A stretch of 7,084 nucleotides of DNA from Rhodospirillales bacterium (GTDB lineage Bacteria; Pseudomonadota; Alphaproteobacteria; Acetobacterales; Acetobacteraceae). Of the stretch, positions 6,004 to 7,084 are shown one piece after another. Each line of letters opens with the position of its first letter. Position 1 is the first letter of the stretch. The notes beneath the pieces were generated by a model. That model was not told where the DNA came from, ran no database searches, and saw only the letters and a program-made list of their open reading frames with translations. A program made the translations under genes and the position numbers. The stretch covers positions 1 through 7,084 of the forward strand of contig JAGWOU010000087.1 in assembly GCA_028870815.1 (NCBI GenBank). The letters are read 5' to 3'.

Positions 6004-6942
6004 ATGACACATTCCCCTGTCCGACACACTTTGGAGCGCTGGGCCGCTGGCGAACGGATCGCCCCCCTGCCCGCGCGCGAAGGCGCCGCCCCGCCGGCCA
6101 TCTCCTTCGAATTCTTCCCGCCCAAGACCGAGGCGCTGGAAACCCAGCTCTGGCATTGCATCGAGCGGCTGGCCACTTTGCGCCCGGATTTCGTCTCCGT
6201 GACCTATGGCGCCGGCGGCTCCACGCAGGAGCGCACCCACGCCACCGTGCTGCGCATTGTAAAGGAAACCGCCCTTACCCCTGCCGCTCACCTCACCTGC
6301 GTGGGCGCAACCAGGGAGGCGGTGAACGAGGTCGCTGAGCGGTACTGGCAGGCCGGGGTGAAGCATATCGTCGCCCTGCGCGGGGATGCCCCCAATGGCG
6401 AAACCTACGCGCCGCATCCCGGCGGCTACGCCTTCGCGGCGGATCTGGTGGAAGGGCTCAAAAAAGTCGCGGATTTCGAGATTTCCGTCGCCGCTTATCC
6501 GGAAACCCATCCCCAGGCCACCAGCCCGGAGGCTGACCTCGATAATCTGAAGCGCAAGCTGGATGCCGGGGCCACCCGCGCCATCACCCAGGTGTTTTTC
6601 GACAACGCCATCTTCCTGCGCTTCCTGGACCGCGCTGTGGCCGCGGGCATCAAGGCGCCCATCGTGCCCGGCATTCTGCCCGTCACCAATTTTAATCAGA
6701 TGAAGAAATTCTCCGAGGCCTGCGGCACCTCCGTGCCCAACTGGATGGCTGGCATGTTCGAAGGGCTGGACGACGATGCGGAAACCCGCCGCATGGTGGC
6801 GGCGGCGGTGGCGGCGGAGCAGGTTCGTTTGCTCCAGGCCAATGGCATCGACGAGTTCCATTTCTACACCCTGAACCGCCCGGATCTTTCCTACGCCATC
6901 GCCCGCATTCTGGGGGTGAAACCCGAGGCTCCCGCCGCTTGA
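6004..6942 (+). CDS. metF: 5,10-methylenetetrahydrofolate reductase
   Basis: A cytoplasmic FAD enzyme reducing 5,10-methylene-THF to 5-methyl-THF, the methyl donor for methionine synthase. From the ATG at 6004 the protein has 312 residues, slightly longer than E. coli MetF (296) because of a longer N-terminal lead. It aligns by eye along its whole length with E. coli MetF. SFEFFPPKT (34-42) contains the catalytic Glu (36, equivalent to E. coli Glu28), followed by FVSVTYGAGGST (63-74) and HLTCVGAT (96-103). HIVALRGD (121-128) has the Asp equivalent to E. coli Asp120 near the flavin. Then come AAYPETHP (163-170), NLKRKLDAGATRAITQ (181-196), PGILPVTNF, MFEGLDDDAETR and FHFYTLNR near the end. It is a lone-domain TIM-barrel reductase with no C-terminal regulatory extension, as is normal for bacteria. 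It overlaps uvrD by 4 bases. RibF in this window makes its FAD cofactor, but on a separate transcript. Confidence 0.97.
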   Translation: MTHSPVRHTLERWAAGERIAPLPAREGAAPPAISFEFFPPKTEALETQLWHCIERLATLRPDFVSVTYGAGGSTQERTHATVLRIVKETALTPAAHLTCVGATREAVNEVAERYWQAGVKHIVALRGDAPNGETYAPHPGGYAFAADLVEGLKKVADFEISVAAYPETHPQATSPEADLDNLKRKLDAGATRAITQVFFDNAIFLRFLDRAVAAGIKAPIVPGILPVTNFNQMKKFSEACGTSVPNWMAGMFEGLDDDAETRRMVAAAVAAEQVRLLQANGIDEFHFYTLNRPDLSYAIARILGVKPEAPAA

Positions 6943-7084
6943 GCGATTATCTGGACGGACTGAACACGGCCCAGCGCGAGGCTGTGGAGGCAACAGACGG
7001 GCCAGTGCTGGTGCTGGCGGGTGCTGGCACCGGCAAAACCCGCGTGCTCACCACCCGCTTCGCCCATATTCTGCTCAGCCGCAA
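6939..7084 (+). CDS. uvrD: UvrD/PcrA-type superfamily 1 DNA helicase, N-terminal fragment
   Basis: ATP-dependent 3'-5' helicase of nucleotide-excision and mismatch repair; only the first 48 residues are inside the window. They contain the Q motif LNTAQREAV (8-16) and the Walker A loop AGAGTGKT (27-34), followed by RVLTTRFAHIL, which reads like alphaproteobacterial UvrD. The frame opens with TTG at 6939, whose last bases form the metF stop (TTGA, 4-base overlap). The N-terminus from here (LSDYLDGLN) has the length expected for the family. No ATG or GTG occurs in this frame in the stretch checked upstream (about 6903-6938). GAGG at 6925-6928 lies 10 bases before the TTG. Coupled translation after metF is therefore likely. 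Rep or PcrA annotation cannot be excluded from so short a piece. Confidence 0.87.
   Translation, partial: MSDYLDGLNTAQREAVEATDGPVLVLAGAGTGKTRVLTTRFAHILLSR

Noticed and set aside
5986..6993. A 335-codon minus-strand open frame opposite metF.
   Set aside because: It spans the metF-uvrD junction antisense to two well-supported genes. Its composition is that of a complementary-strand shadow.

Overview
This is a chromosomal housekeeping segment from a Gram-negative bacterium, most likely an alphaproteobacterium and plausibly an Acetobacteraceae/Rhodospirillales member. The grounds are GC-rich coding with G/C-biased third positions, an outer-membrane lipoprotein of the Mla pathway, a DUF2125-type membrane-anchored protein (a family I associate with Alphaproteobacteria), and a UvrD N-terminus and RibF/IleS pair that read like alphaproteobacterial versions. 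The lineage is inferred from reading the proteins, not from a database search.

Layout: positions 1-3083 carry a leftward ribF-ileS pair. RibF is complete. IleS runs off the left edge after about 682 residues. This is the conserved ribF-ileS order; in many proteobacteria lspA follows ileS, but that would lie outside the window. A divergent 83-bp gap with a strong inverted repeat separates ribF from a rightward DUF2125-like gene (3167-4342) encoding an inner-membrane-tethered periplasmic protein. That gene meets a leftward mlaA-mlaC pair (5830-4391) head to head over a compact bidirectional terminator (4349-4376). MlaA and MlaC are the outer-membrane and periplasmic parts of the phospholipid (outer-leaflet asymmetry) transport pathway; the inner-membrane MlaFEDB complex is not here. 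A second divergent gap of 173 bp precedes rightward metF (6004-6942). MetF overlaps by 4 bp the start of a uvrD helicase gene that opens with TTG and is cut by the right edge.

Functionally the window combines flavin cofactor synthesis (RibF supplies FMN/FAD, and MetF is itself an FAD enzyme), isoleucyl-tRNA charging, envelope lipid maintenance (MlaA, MlaC, possibly the DUF2125 protein), one-carbon/methionine metabolism and DNA repair. I see no mobile element, CRISPR array, tRNA, rRNA, phage gene or clear sign of horizontal transfer. There is no evidence of a novel multi-gene system. The points worth a second look are small: the inverted repeat between ribF and the DUF2125 gene, repeated TGCCAC boxes upstream of metF, the uncharacterised DUF2125-type protein next to mla genes, and the twin-arginine-like start of MlaC.
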